A DNA stretch of 53,349 nt from Bradyrhizobium sp. WSM1743 (GCF_000473065.1 NZ_AXAZ01000060.1:1-53349); one strand, 5' to 3'; counted from the stretch's first letter, positions 6,297 through 15,192 are shown. Translations and numbers: made by a program. The notes: generated from the sequence alone by a model not told the origin.

Positions 6297-7118
6297 TCAC
6301 CGCGCCAGCCACTCCGCGACGTCCTTCTGCGAGGCCGCGCGCGCCTCGGCGTCTGTGCCTAAATGATCGCGCTCGGGTGCGGCGGCGTCGCTGCCGGCAG
6401 CTGCGTGCAGCGGCATGTTGGCGCGGTCGAAATCGTGATCGGCGCCGGGATAGACCACGATGCGCGCGAGCGCGCTGCGGCCGCGCGCGCCGTCCACCAT
6501 CTGACGGCAGGCCGGCGGCGACGACACGTCGTCATCGGCGCCGATCAGCACCAGCGTCGGCACCCGCGTGCTCCAGCCCAAACCCGCCGAGATCCGGCAG
6601 TCCGGATAGAACGCGATCGCGGCGCGGAAATCCGGACTGAGATCGCGCGCCGCGCTCTGCGGGCGCACGGCCCAGAGCAGCGCGCTCGCACCATTCGCCC
6701 AGCCGATCAGGCTGACGCGGTCGCGCGCCACCCAGGCCTGCTTCATCAGCCAGGCGCGTGAGGCCGCGATATCGGCGACGCGTTCGCGCCGCGCCTTGAC
6801 ATGACTCTCCTTGATCCGGCATTGCGGCCCGAGCTCGCGCGAGCCGTAGCTGTCGGGCAGCAGCACGGCATTGCCGCCCCTGAGCAGGCGCTCGGCCCAA
6901 TCGCGATAGCGCGGCAGCACCGGATCGGAATGGCCGCCGAGGCCGCCGCAGCCATGCAGCGCGATCACGGTCGGAAACGGGCCTGCGCCTTCGGGCTTGT
7001 AGAGCTGCGCATGGAGGACCCCGGACGCGAGCGGGATCTCGACCAGCTGCGGCGCCGGCGCGGCGGGCGCAGCCGACATCAGCAGCATCAGGAACAGGGC
7101 GGTCAGTCGAAGGCGCAT
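6297..7118 (-). CDS. Exported dienelactone-hydrolase-like protein, nucleophile missing
   Basis: 273 aa from the ATG at 7118, which starts a clear signal peptide (LTALFLMLLMSAAPAAPAP). The alpha/beta hydrolase core is recognisable: VIALHGCGGLGGH (oxyanion loop), LIGWANGAS (elbow), LIGADDDVSSP (Asp) and YPGADHDFD (His). In this family the elbow is G-x-[S/C]-x-G; here codon 141 is GCG, giving G-W-A-N-G with alanine where the nucleophile should be. The other two triad residues persist. The protein may therefore be catalytically dead, use a neighbouring serine (S144), or bind rather than cleave. Monocistronic, between repeats and a divergent DUF2093 gene. Confidence 0.85.
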   Translation of the reverse strand: MRLRLTALFLMLLMSAAPAAPAPQLVEIPLASGVLHAQLYKPEGAGPFPTVIALHGCGGLGGHSDPVLPRYRDWAERLLRGGNAVLLPDSYGSRELGPQCRIKESHVKARRERVADIAASRAWLMKQAWVARDRVSLIGWANGASALLWAVRPQSAARDLSPDFRAAIAFYPDCRISAGLGWSTRVPTLVLIGADDDVSSPPACRQMVDGARGRSALARIVVYPGADHDFDRANMPLHAAAGSDAAAPERDHLGTDAEARAASQKDVAEWLAR

Positions 7119-7312
7119 CGGACTCTGCCGTAGGAGGTGCCGGAACCAGCGATCCTTCAACCGAAGCATTATCACGCGGAAACGGCGGCAAAACATCACA
7201 AGCCGGTGGGTTTTACGGGCGGACAAGCCACCCTATCTATGCTACATCCCGTCCAACATATCGTGCCCTCCAAGGTTCTCCATGGAGAGGCCATCCGCGG
7301 AGACTTTCGACC

Positions 7313-7540
7313 GTGCTGAACAAGTTCGGCCCCTCGGGCCATGGCGAAGCGCAGGTGCAGTATCTCGACGGCGATTTCCGCGTGATCTCGCCGGGGACCT
7401 TCGTGCGCTGCGCCATCACCGACACGCGAATCCCGCTCGACGAGCTGAAGTATTGGAGCGTGGATTTGCAGGAGGCCTACGCCACGCCCGCCGCGGTGCT
7501 GCAGCGGCACTTTCCCGGAGCGCTGAAGCCGCAGCCGTGA
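7313..7540 (+). CDS. DUF2093 domain protein
   Basis: 75 aa from a GTG at 7313. The sequence GEAQVQYLDGDFRVISPG, then VRCAITDTRIPLDELKYWSVD is diagnostic of DUF2093, a small alphaproteobacterial protein of unknown function. The FVRCA...IPLDEL block has the look of a small beta-rich domain. It is expressed alone, divergent from the hydrolase-like gene and convergent with the PsiF-like gene. Confidence 0.88.
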   Translation: MLNKFGPSGHGEAQVQYLDGDFRVISPGTFVRCAITDTRIPLDELKYWSVDLQEAYATPAAVLQRHFPGALKPQP

Positions 7541-7556
7541 GGCCGTGCCCGCGCGC

Positions 7557-7871
7557 CTATTGTTGTTCAGCGCCATCTGCGCCATCCGTGCCGACGCAGG
7601 TCTTGATGAAGGCCTTCCTGGGCTCGCCGACGACCTTCTGATCAATCGCCTGCTTCAGGCAATCGAACCGCGCCTGCGCCATGCAGAGCTGCAGCTGGTC
7701 GCGCTTGTCCTGCCCTTTCAGGCTTTGCGTCGTGGCGAGACACGTCACGCGCTTGGTCGCGGGGACTGGCACCGTCGCAGTTGGAGCTGCGGACGGCGTC
7801 GTTTGGGCGAACACCGGCGCAACAATCAGACACAAAAGGCTTGCGGCGATACCTGCGAACGGCGATTTCAT
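7557..7871 (-). CDS. Exported Cys-rich protein with PsiF-like repeats
   Basis: 104 aa. A signal peptide (FAGIAASLLCLIVAPVFAQ) precedes a Thr/Pro/Ala linker and two related segments: TCLATTQSLKGQDKRDQLQLC and DCLKQAIDQKVVGEPRKAF ending KTC. Spacing C-x(~20)-C with a central K/G and R-x-x-F/L resembles the PsiF repeat of periplasmic phosphate-starvation proteins, whose function is unknown. The assignment is moderate. Upstream on the same strand is a low-GC gap. Confidence 0.7.
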   Translation of the reverse strand: MKSPFAGIAASLLCLIVAPVFAQTTPSAAPTATVPVPATKRVTCLATTQSLKGQDKRDQLQLCMAQARFDCLKQAIDQKVVGEPRKAFIKTCVGTDGADGAEQQ

Positions 7872-8384
7872 CGAACTCTCCTGATCGTCTGAAACTGGTA
7901 GGACGGTTGCGATGAATGAGGCGTGAATGGCAAGCTGCTGTCGGTGAGCAAATGGTAGTTGCCCTGCCGCCGTCGTTGCACGAGCTGTGCAGAGGGTCGG
8001 CGTCTCGACGATGGCGCGCACCTGAAGTGCGAGTCTCACAGCTGAAATGATCTTCAGTCGTGTCGACCAGCGTGCATTGAATGTTCCTTGCACTTGGAGA
8101 TCATCCATTTCGCGCTGTGGTTGGATTTTTTTTGCAGTTCCGCGTCCTTAAGTTGTTTGACGAAGTCTTGCTGAAACAGAGAGCTGCTATATTGCACGCT
8201 AGGTAACCGGCCCCCGTTCTTTTGTATCGCACAGGCAATCGACCAACCAATCGGCCATTGAGCTCTGGAATTGGAACGGTCTGTGAACGGGCTCATATCG
8301 AAGAGCCATTTTAGCGGGCTACGATCACCTCGAAAATCAGCAGTGGAATATCTGTAAATCAAAATCAAACGGTGGGGGTGGATC
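7872..8384. other. Low-GC intergenic stretch
   Basis: About 510 bp richer in A/T than the surroundings. Possible short frames on either strand lack ribosome-binding sites and family resemblance, so I call no gene. It contains the promoter regions of the PsiF-like gene (leftward) and the small gene at 8385. Confidence 0.4.
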
Positions 8385-8570
8385 ATGCCCGCCATATTCG
8401 ACCTGCTCTATCGTGAATATTGCCGCGCCCGGCTCGCTGAAATGCGCAAACAGCTTCTGATCGCAGCTGAACGCTCCGAGACTCTCGAAGCGGATCATCA
8501 TCCTGCGAATCGGGATGACGGTGAGAGAACGGACGCAGACCGCACGACCGGTCTCGGCATGCCGAATTGA
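8385..8570 (+). CDS. Small hypothetical protein, 61 aa
   Basis: Begins MPAIFDLLYREYCRARLAEM after a GGGGGTGGATC site. The first 30 residues form a basic, amphipathic helix; the tail is charged and likely disordered. Proteins with the LLYREYCRARLAEMRK start are familiar as short Bradyrhizobium hypotheticals, without known function. The following 28-aa membrane ORF may be co-transcribed. Confidence 0.5.
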   Translation: MPAIFDLLYREYCRARLAEMRKQLLIAAERSETLEADHHPANRDDGERTDADRTTGLGMPN

Positions 8571-8643
8571 AGCGGCCCCAAGACCGAACGATCACTCCCG
8601 CATAGCAATGACCAAGCAATTGGCAACAGTTTGGGAGACAGCA

Positions 8644-8730
8644 ATGAATACACCCGAGTCCTACACCGTCATCGTGGCCTGCATCTCGTGCCTGACCATT
8701 GCCGGATTGATCGCCGTCGGGGCGTGGTGA
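8644..8730 (+). CDS. 28-aa single-span membrane peptide
   Basis: Starts MNTPESYTVIVACISCLTIA after a GGGAGA site and is essentially one transmembrane helix ending VGAW. A start at 8608 (MTKQLATVWETA) is also in frame. It could be a small membrane protein; evidence is the ribosome-binding site and the helix only. Confidence 0.4.
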   Translation: MNTPESYTVIVACISCLTIAGLIAVGAW

Positions 8731-8788
8731 GCATGACCCCCTCGACTCGTTGCAGACGTGGTGCTGCCTTAGACATGAGCGCAGCTGC

Positions 8789-8877
8789 CGTAGGGTGGAC
8801 AAAGCGCAAGCGTGCCCACAAGGCCACTCCGGCCGCGATCGTAGATGGTGGCCACGCTGCGCTTTGCCCACCCTACG
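8789..8877. repeat. Palindromic intergenic repeat
   Basis: GTAGGGTGGACAAAGCGCAAG ... returns inverted as CTGCGCTTTGCCCACCCTAC about 50 bp later, with GTGCCCAC/GTGGCCAC nearer the centre. It is the 'GTAGGGTGGGCAAAGCG' rhizobial repeat family, different from those at 5707 and 6202. It abuts the 3' end of lpxK. Confidence 0.8.
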
Positions 8878-8880
8878 AGG

Positions 8881-9897
8881 TCATCGCGCGGAAAACCTTC
8901 GCTCGCGCGCCTTGTACAGGTGATAGCTGATCAGTTGCCGCAGCTTTGCCGGCTCATCGAACTCGAGCTGAACGGCGAATGGCACGATGCCATCCGGCAC
9001 GCCTTCGCGGCCGCGCAGGCGTGCAAGGTCTTTCTCCGTCGTCACCAGCGTGAGCTGCTCGCGCCGGGCGTCCGCTGCGAGCGCTGCGATCTCGTCTTGC
9101 GAAAACATGTGGTGGTCGGCGAAGGCGCGCGTGCGCGCGACCTCGATGCCGCTCGCACGCAGCGTGCGGAAGAAGCGGCCGGGATCGCCGATGCCGGCGA
9201 AGGCGAAGACCCGCTTGCCGAGCAGCTGCTTAAGCGATGCTGCAACCGGCTTCAGCCGCGCGCGCAGCTCGGGCTTGTCGCGCTTGGCAAGCTCGGCCGC
9301 GACATCGTTGGCGGCACGGCCATCGCCGATCAGCACCAGCGCGTCGGTGCGCGCGAGCTGCGCCTGCAGCGGAGCGCGCAAGGGGCCTGCGGGAAACACC
9401 TTGCCATTGCCGAGGCCGCGCTCGCTGTCGATCACGATCAGCGAGGCGTCCTTGAGCAGACCAGGATTCTGGAAACCGTCATCCATCAGGATCACGGTAG
9501 CGCCCTGCGATTTCGCCAGCGCGACGCCGTCGAGGCGGTCGCGCGCGACTGCGACCGGGACGTCGCGCGCCATCATCAGGGGCTCGTCGCCGACCTCGGT
9601 TGCGGTGTGACGTGCGCGGTCGACCATCACCGGGCCCTTCAGGCGTCCGCCATAGCCGCGGCTGAGCACCACCGGCGTCTCGCCGAGCTCGCGCAACAGC
9701 TTGGTCAACGCCAGCACGGTCGGCGTCTTGCCGGCGCCGCCGACGTGGTAGTTGCCGACGCAGATCACGGGGATGCCGGCGTCCACGCCCTGGCGCAGCA
9801 TGCGCCGCGCGGTGATGGCGCCGTAGAGCATACCCAGGGGGCAAAGGACATGCGAAAGCGGGGAACGTGGCCGGTACCAGAAGGCCGGCTCACGCAT
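8881..9897 (-). CDS. lpxK: Tetraacyldisaccharide 4'-kinase
   Basis: 338 aa. Inner-membrane enzyme that phosphorylates the 4' position of the lipid A disaccharide using ATP. The Walker A loop is GNYHVGGAGKTPT (about residue 48), preceded by the amphipathic N-terminus expected for membrane contact. SRGYGGRLKGP, GDEPLMMA and LMDDGFQNP are further family blocks, the last holding catalytic and Walker B-like aspartates; VTTEKDLARL lies near the C-terminus. It is the last gene of the six-gene operon and overlaps waaA by 8 bp. Normal length. Confidence 0.96.
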   Translation of the reverse strand: MREPAFWYRPRSPLSHVLCPLGMLYGAITARRMLRQGVDAGIPVICVGNYHVGGAGKTPTVLALTKLLRELGETPVVLSRGYGGRLKGPVMVDRARHTATEVGDEPLMMARDVPVAVARDRLDGVALAKSQGATVILMDDGFQNPGLLKDASLIVIDSERGLGNGKVFPAGPLRAPLQAQLARTDALVLIGDGRAANDVAAELAKRDKPELRARLKPVAASLKQLLGKRVFAFAGIGDPGRFFRTLRASGIEVARTRAFADHHMFSQDEIAALAADARREQLTLVTTEKDLARLRGREGVPDGIVPFAVQLEFDEPAKLRQLISYHLYKARERRFSAR

Positions 9898-11206
9898 TGG
9901 CGGCCCCCATCTCGATCCGCAACTGCAACAGATACGGCTCGAGCGCGGCCATGGTGCGATCGAGCGCACCGCCAAGCTGCTCGACCACGCCCGAGCCTGC
10001 GCGTTGCATCTTGTCGCGCACCGTCGGCTCGGCCAGAAGCTGCCCGAGCTGCTTGACCAACGCTTCCTGCGTGTCGGCCTGCCGTGCCCCGCCGCTCGCA
10101 TCGAGCGCCTCATAGACGTCGGCGAAGTTGAACACGTGCGGACCATGGACGATCGCGGCGCCAAGCTTGATCGCTTCGATCGGATTCTGGCCGCCATGGT
10201 GGATCAATGATCCGCCCATGAACACGATTCCCGAGAGCCTATAGAACAGTCCGAGCTCGCCCATGGTGTCGGCGACATAGACATCGGTCGTCGCCGTCGG
10301 CAGGTCCTCGCGCGAGCGCAATGCCGGCTTGAGGCCGGACGCGGTGACGAGGCCCGCGATCGAGGAGCCGCGATCCGGATGCCGCGGCACGATCACGGTG
10401 AGAAGCTGCGGGAAGAAACCGACGAGGCTGCGATGCGCCGCCACCAGCATCTCGTCCTCGCCCGGATGGGTCGAGGCAGCGACGATGATCGGACGCCCGC
10501 GAGTCATCGCCATCAGCCGTTCGAGCTTGGCGGGGTCGGCCGGCGGCGCCGGCACGTCGAGCTTGAGATTGCCCGTGGTGACGACGTCACGGCCGCCGAG
10601 CGCGGAGAAGCGCTCGGCATCAATCTTCGACTGCGCAAGGCAGATGTCGAACCGCGACAGCAGCGCCGAGATGGTGCCATGCATGCGCCGCCAGCGCGGG
10701 AAGGAGCGCGGCGACATCCGACCGTTGATCAGCACCATCGGCACCCGGCGCGCCGCGCCGGCGAGGATCAGGTTCGGCCACAGGTCGGATTCGATGAACA
10801 GCGCCAGCGATGGCTTCCAATGATCGAGGAAGCGCGCGACATAGCGCGGCGAGTCATACGGCACGTATTGATGGATGACGTCGGGCGGAAAGCGCTTTGC
10901 CACCACCGCCGCCGAGGTGACGGTGCCCGAGGTGAGCAGGATGCGCAGATTGAGATCGCGCAGGCGCTCGATCAGCGCCGCCGCGGCGAGCACCTCGCCG
11001 ACACTGGCGCCGTGGATCCAGACCAGCGGGCCATGCGGCCGCACGTCGCGGGACAGGCCGCGCCGTTCGCCGACCCGCGCGGGGTCTTCCTTGCCCTGCT
11101 TCAGCCGCCGCTTGATCAGCGCAGGCGCGAGCGGCACCAGGCCGCTAGCCAGGCGCCGGTACATCCGCAGCGTGATCGGCAGCGCGATGGGCAGCGATTT
11201 AGGCAT
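9890..11206 (-). CDS. waaA: 3-deoxy-D-manno-octulosonic acid (Kdo) transferase
   Basis: 438 aa from the ATG at 11206. It transfers Kdo from CMP-Kdo to lipid IVA at the inner membrane. The N-terminal GT30 domain has an N-terminal anchor (LPIALPITLRMYRRLASG), WIHGASVGEV with the catalytic Glu, and ESDLWPNL. The C-terminal domain has VAASTHPGEDE, PRHPDRG, and FMGGSLIHHGGQNPIEA for CMP-Kdo binding. Overlaps of 8 bp on both sides (acyltransferase and lpxK) indicate tight coupling. Whether it adds one or two Kdo residues cannot be told from sequence. Confidence 0.96.
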   Translation of the reverse strand: MPKSLPIALPITLRMYRRLASGLVPLAPALIKRRLKQGKEDPARVGERRGLSRDVRPHGPLVWIHGASVGEVLAAAALIERLRDLNLRILLTSGTVTSAAVVAKRFPPDVIHQYVPYDSPRYVARFLDHWKPSLALFIESDLWPNLILAGAARRVPMVLINGRMSPRSFPRWRRMHGTISALLSRFDICLAQSKIDAERFSALGGRDVVTTGNLKLDVPAPPADPAKLERLMAMTRGRPIIVAASTHPGEDEMLVAAHRSLVGFFPQLLTVIVPRHPDRGSSIAGLVTASGLKPALRSREDLPTATTDVYVADTMGELGLFYRLSGIVFMGGSLIHHGGQNPIEAIKLGAAIVHGPHVFNFADVYEALDASGGARQADTQEALVKQLGQLLAEPTVRDKMQRAGSGVVEQLGGALDRTMAALEPYLLQLRIEMGAANA

Positions 11207-11912
11207 CTTCCGGTCCCGGGCGGCCGAGCTGCGCATAGGCGCGCCGGGTCGCCTCGTTCAGCGTATTCTCCAGCTCCTGCCGCAACGCTTCCATCGTGGC
11301 GGCGTCGGCATCTGCGGGAACGTGGATTTCCTTGATGCCGACCAATGCGCCCTGCCCGAATGGCAAATTGATGGTGGTGCGGTCCCAGTTCTTGAGCCGG
11401 ACGAAGCGGCTGGTCGCCATCGCGAAAGGCATGATCGGCCGCCCCGATTCCCGTGCCAGCATGATGATGCCGAGCCCGGCCACGCGCGAACGCTTGGGGA
11501 CATCGGCGGTCAGCGCGACATTACAACCGTCCTGGAGCGTCCGCACCATTTCCTTGAAAGCGCCGACCCCGCCCTTGCGGTGGAAAGCCCCGCCATGATC
11601 GCCCGAACCTCTGATCGTGCCGATGCCGAGCCGCTCGGCTGCGATGGCATTGAACTCGCCATCGCGATGCCGGGAGATCAGGACCCTGGCCTTGTACCAG
11701 TCCTTGTTCTTGATGAACGGGGTGAGGAAGTGCTGGCCGTGCCAGAAGGCGAAGATCGCCGGGATCTGCGGCTCGACGCGTTCATAGACATCAGGCGGAT
11801 CGAACGTGAATCTGTTGGTCCGCCAGACAAAGCGCAGATATTCGGCCGCCAGGACCCCGACGGCACGCTGAACGAAGCTGCTTCGCAGCGTATTGCGAAG
11901 CAGTTTTTTCAA
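11199..11912 (-). CDS. Lysophospholipid acyltransferase family protein (DUF374)
   Basis: 237 aa. IFAFWHGQHFLTPFI carries the family's His-containing motif, followed by LISRHRDGEF, IGTIRGSGDHGG and ALTADVPKRSRVAGLGI, diagnostic of the DUF374 branch of LPLAT acyltransferases. Its position between the DUF4170 gene and waaA, and co-transcription with lpxK, suggest acylation of a lipid A or related envelope lipid, but the acceptor is not known. The ATG overlaps the end of the DUF4170 gene (ATGA), and the 3' end overlaps waaA by 8 bp. Confidence 0.9.
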   Translation of the reverse strand: MKKLLRNTLRSSFVQRAVGVLAAEYLRFVWRTNRFTFDPPDVYERVEPQIPAIFAFWHGQHFLTPFIKNKDWYKARVLISRHRDGEFNAIAAERLGIGTIRGSGDHGGAFHRKGGVGAFKEMVRTLQDGCNVALTADVPKRSRVAGLGIIMLARESGRPIMPFAMATSRFVRLKNWDRTTINLPFGQGALVGIKEIHVPADADAATMEALRQELENTLNEATRRAYAQLGRPGPEDA

Positions 11913-12151
11913 CGCGCCGGTTCTTGATTCGGATCGAGCAGCCGGTGGAGATGGACGATGAAATAGCGCATCTGCGCGTTGTCGACCGTGCTCTGCGCCT
12001 TGGCGCGCCAGGCCGCGTGGGCGGTGGCATAGTTCGGATAGAGGCCGACGATGTCGACATCGTCCAGGTTCTTGAAGGTGTTGTGCTCGAGATCGACGAG
12101 CTCGCCGCCGATGACGAGGTGAAGCAGTTGTTGCGGGGCACTATCTGGCAT
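11909..12151 (-). CDS. DUF4170 domain protein
   Basis: 80 aa from the ATG at 12151 (an upstream ATG at 12181 is in frame). LLHLVIGGELVDLEHNTFKN, then DVDIVGLYPNYATAHAAWRAKAQ and MRYFIVHLHRLLDP match DUF4170, a small alphaproteobacterial domain that is nearly always found beside the Kdo/lipid A acyltransferase genes. No catalytic residues are evident. Function unknown; the context suggests an accessory role in envelope lipid synthesis. Confidence 0.88.
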   Translation of the reverse strand: MPDSAPQQLLHLVIGGELVDLEHNTFKNLDDVDIVGLYPNYATAHAAWRAKAQSTVDNAQMRYFIVHLHRLLDPNQEPAR

Positions 12152-12212
12152 GAGTTCGGTTCCTAACGGGCTGCCCGGCAAAGCAGTGTTCGAGAAGCAC
12201 GACGAAAGCGCT

Positions 12213-13031
12213 TTAGGCTAAGGGACGGTTGCGAAAATGCGCGACAATGCCCGCATGACGATCGCGTCCCGCTGCCACCAGCACCCCGTGCGCCACTTCC
12301 CGGCGGTTATAGAGGATGGGTTCTCCGGAGAGGTCGCTCATCCTACCATCCGCTTCCTGCACGATCAAATCGGCTGCCGCAAGGTCCCAATCATGGCTGT
12401 TGCCCCCCGCAAAAGCCGCATCCAGCGCGCCGTGGGCGACCCGGCACAGCCGCAGCGCCAGCGAGCCGATTCGCCGGTGCAGCTTGATCTCGCCGAGTGA
12501 CGGCTTCAGCCGCTCAACCAGCGGCTTCGGGCCGGCGACGCGGGCGAAGTCGAGCTCGGATCCTGGGGTTGCCCGCACCGGCCTGTCGTTGAGCGTCGTG
12601 CCCTGGCCGCGCACCGCGAAGAAGAACTCGTCGCTCGCCGGCGCGAACACCGCGGCCAGCACCGGCGCAGCATCCTCGACCAGCGCGACGCTGACGCACC
12701 ATTCGTCATGCCCGCCGAGATAATTGCGCGTGCCGTCGATGGGATCGACGATCCAGGTCAGCCGCCGCGACAGCCGCGCCGCATCGTCGGCGCTCTCCTC
12801 GGACAGCCAGCCATAGCCGGGGGTCGCAGCGCGCAGGCGCGTTTCGAGCAGATCGTTGACGGCGATGTCGGCCTCAGACACCGGCGAGGACGCGCCCTTG
12901 ATCCACTTCCGCAGCTCGGTGCGGAACATCGACTGCGCCAGCGCGCCCGCCTCCCGCACCGTGTCCTTCAGCAGCGCCGCGTCGCGGGTCAGGATGGTCT
13001 CGTCCAGCGAGGTCGCGTCAGCGTCCGCCAA
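12213..13031 (-). CDS. Inositol monophosphatase / 3'(2'),5'-bisphosphate nucleotidase family protein
   Basis: 272 aa. The Mg-dependent phosphatase signature is WIVDPIDGTRNYLGG (motif 1, about residue 92) with upstream LSEESADD and downstream SHDWDLAAADLIVQEADGRM (motif 2). These residues bind two or three metals. The closest roles are CysQ-like hydrolysis of adenosine bisphosphate or an inositol/sugar phosphatase; sequence alone does not decide, so no symbol is given. The gene overlaps tldE by 14 bp and is followed by a 61-bp gap before the DUF4170 gene. Confidence 0.9.
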   Translation of the reverse strand: MADADATSLDETILTRDAALLKDTVREAGALAQSMFRTELRKWIKGASSPVSEADIAVNDLLETRLRAATPGYGWLSEESADDAARLSRRLTWIVDPIDGTRNYLGGHDEWCVSVALVEDAAPVLAAVFAPASDEFFFAVRGQGTTLNDRPVRATPGSELDFARVAGPKPLVERLKPSLGEIKLHRRIGSLALRLCRVAHGALDAAFAGGNSHDWDLAAADLIVQEADGRMSDLSGEPILYNRREVAHGVLVAAGRDRHAGIVAHFRNRPLA

Positions 13032-14409
13032 GCGTCAAACCCTCGATGCGCACCGTCGGCGCATTGATGCCGTAGCGGAACTCGAGATTGTTCGCCGGCT
13101 GCATCGACTTGAAGATCTCGAACAGATGGCCGGCGATCGTCACCTCGCTGACGGGATAGGTGATCTCGCCGTTCTCGATCCAGAAGCCGGAGGCGCCGCG
13201 GCTGTAATCGCCGGTGACGCCGTTGACGCCGGAGCCGATCAGATCGGTGACATAGAAGCCCTGCTTGATGTCGGAGATCAGCTCGGCCGGCGTCGGCGTG
13301 CCGGGCTCGAGATGCAGATTGTACGGTCCGGGCGAGGGCGAGGAGGAGACGCCACGATGGGCGTGGCCGGTCGTGGTGAGGCCGAGCTCGCGCGCAGTCG
13401 CGCAGTCGAGCAGCCAGGTCGTCAGCACGCCCTCGTCGACCAGCGCGAATCTTTTCACCGCGACGCCTTCGGCGTCAAAGGTCTGCGAGCGCAGGCCGCG
13501 CTTGCGCAAGGGATCGTCGATGATGCGGATGTTGTTCGCAAACAGCTGCTGGCCAAGCTTGTCCTTGAGGAAGCTGGTCTTGCGCGCGATCGAGGCGCCG
13601 TTGATGGCGCCGACGAGATGGCCGACCAGCGAGCCGGCAACGCGCGGATCGAACACGACCGGCACCTTGCAGGTCTCGACCTTGCGCGGATTGTAGCGCG
13701 CCACGGTGCGCTCGCCGGCGGAACGGCCGACAGCTTCAGGCGGCAACAGATCGGCGCCATGCGGCGCCGAGGTGAAGTCGTAGTCGCGCTCCATGCTGGT
13801 GCCTTCGCCCGCTATGGCGGTCGCGGAAATGCCCTGGCTGGAGCGGAGGTAAGAGCCGTGGAAGCCGGTCGAGGTGACGAGCACCATGCCGCCGATGCCG
13901 GCCGAGGCCGAGGCGCCGCCGGATTTGGTCACGCCCTTGACGGCGAGCGCCGCAGCTTCGGCCGCGAGTGCGCGGCGCTCGAGCTCGGCCGTCGTGGGCA
14001 CGTCGGGATCGAGCAGGTCGAGTTCGGGGAAGTCGCGCGCGAGCAGCGCGGGATCGGCGAGGCCGACAAATTTGTCGTCGGGCGCGACACGCGCCATCGC
14101 CACCGCGCGTTCGGCGAGCTTGGTGACGGCATCGCCGCTGACGTCGTTGGTCGAGACCACCGCCTGGCGCTGGCCGACCAGAACGCGCAGGCCGACATCG
14201 TCGCCCTCGGACCGCTCGGATTCCTCGACGCGACCGTCGCGGACCTCGACGCCCTGCGAGACCCCGCGCACCGCGACCGCATCGGCCGCATCCGCGCCGG
14301 CGCGCCTGGCCGCCTCGACCAGCCGCTGCGCGAGATCGGAGAGCGCGGACTGATCGAACAAATCGCGATTGGCTGAAGTCGAAAGCGTCGAGCTTGGTGA
14401 AGAGTTCAC
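13018..14409 (-). CDS. pmbA: Metalloprotease-like TldE/PmbA
   Basis: 463 aa from the GTG at 14409, which has an AGGA site; an in-frame ATG at 14451 is less likely. TldE is the non-metal partner of the TldD/TldE peptidase that processes small peptides such as microcins. Visible blocks are GVEVRDGRVEESERSEGDD, VVFDPRVAGSLVGHLVGAING, LRSQTFDAEGVAVKRFALVDEGVL and a glycine-rich C-terminus (DLIGSGVNGVTGDYSRGASGF). As expected for TldE, no HExxxH metal motif is present. tldD is not in the window. It is the first gene of the minus-strand operon running to lpxK. Confidence 0.93.
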   Translation of the reverse strand: MNSSPSSTLSTSANRDLFDQSALSDLAQRLVEAARRAGADAADAVAVRGVSQGVEVRDGRVEESERSEGDDVGLRVLVGQRQAVVSTNDVSGDAVTKLAERAVAMARVAPDDKFVGLADPALLARDFPELDLLDPDVPTTAELERRALAAEAAALAVKGVTKSGGASASAGIGGMVLVTSTGFHGSYLRSSQGISATAIAGEGTSMERDYDFTSAPHGADLLPPEAVGRSAGERTVARYNPRKVETCKVPVVFDPRVAGSLVGHLVGAINGASIARKTSFLKDKLGQQLFANNIRIIDDPLRKRGLRSQTFDAEGVAVKRFALVDEGVLTTWLLDCATARELGLTTTGHAHRGVSSSPSPGPYNLHLEPGTPTPAELISDIKQGFYVTDLIGSGVNGVTGDYSRGASGFWIENGEITYPVSEVTIAGHLFEIFKSMQPANNLEFRYGINAPTVRIEGLTLGGR

Positions 14410-14673
14410 GAACGAAATCCTGTTGGGGCGGGGTTCGGGACCGGAACCCACAGATGTGCCCTGATAGCGCGGACTTCAAGCATTTTCAGCCCGCCAAAAG
14501 TTCAGATTCGCGACTTCGGCGCAACGTCTCGTCAATCATGCGCGCCAAGGTCTTGTCAATCATGAGCAGCAGTGACGGTGGGTTAACCAGCCTTTTTAAG
14601 CGGTTTCGGACAGGCGCGCGCTAAGGTCCTCGCATCGACCGGGAACATAATCCCGGCGGGGAGAACTAGAGCC

Positions 14674-15192
14674 GTGAGGCGTCAAACAGCAACATGCGGG
14701 GCCAACCCCGCCGGGTCGAGCCGCTCCTTGCGGCTCGACCCTCTTTCCCTTCCGGTCCGCTTCGATGCGCACGATCCGCGCGCCGACGGACATGTCAGGC
14801 AGATCGAGCTGCATCGCGAGCGTGTCGTGCTGCGCCGTGCCGTCCGCGGCATGCAGATGGCGATCAACGTGCGCGTTGCCGACTTCACCGGTGTCGCGTT
14901 GCGCGGCAACGACGAAGCGCAGACGCTCGTCCTCGTGCATCGCGATCCCTCGCTGTCCATTCCGCTGCTGGTCGGCGCCGATGCGGACGAGATCGCGCAA
15001 GCCTGGGCGACCTGGAGCGAGCTCTTCGCGCTGCCGCAGCTCGACGAGGGCGCCCGCAAGCCCGCGCCACGCCGTCGCCGCGCCAACGCGATCCGCGCCC
15101 GCCGTCCGAAATTTTTGATGCGCCGGCGCGCCGGCATGGCGCGCGAGCTGCCGGTTCATCAGGGCGAACGCGAGATCATCGCGAGGAATTGA
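14674..15192 (+). CDS. DUF6101-like hypothetical protein
   Basis: 172 aa from a GTG at 14674. Conserved-looking core LRLDPLSLPVRFDAHD, then GHVRQIELHRERVVLRRAVRGM and GVALRGNDEAQTLVLVHRDP form a beta-rich domain, followed by a very basic tail (RKPAPRRRRANAIRARRPKF). I associate this with the Bradyrhizobiaceae-specific DUF6101 proteins, moderately confidently. Some features recall PilZ-like beta barrels but the RxxxR and D/NxSxxG motifs are absent. Divergent from tldE across 264 bp. Confidence 0.65.
   Translation: MRRQTATCGANPAGSSRSLRLDPLSLPVRFDAHDPRADGHVRQIELHRERVVLRRAVRGMQMAINVRVADFTGVALRGNDEAQTLVLVHRDPSLSIPLLVGADADEIAQAWATWSELFALPQLDEGARKPAPRRRRANAIRARRPKFLMRRRAGMARELPVHQGEREIIARN

Noticed and set aside
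8054..8395. 113-aa minus-strand frame in the low-GC gap
   Set aside because: No ribosome-binding site and unremarkable composition; likely chance in AT-richer DNA.
8845..10056. 403-aa plus-strand frame over lpxK
   Set aside because: Arg/Ala/Glu/His-rich antisense shadow; lpxK is the real gene on the other strand.
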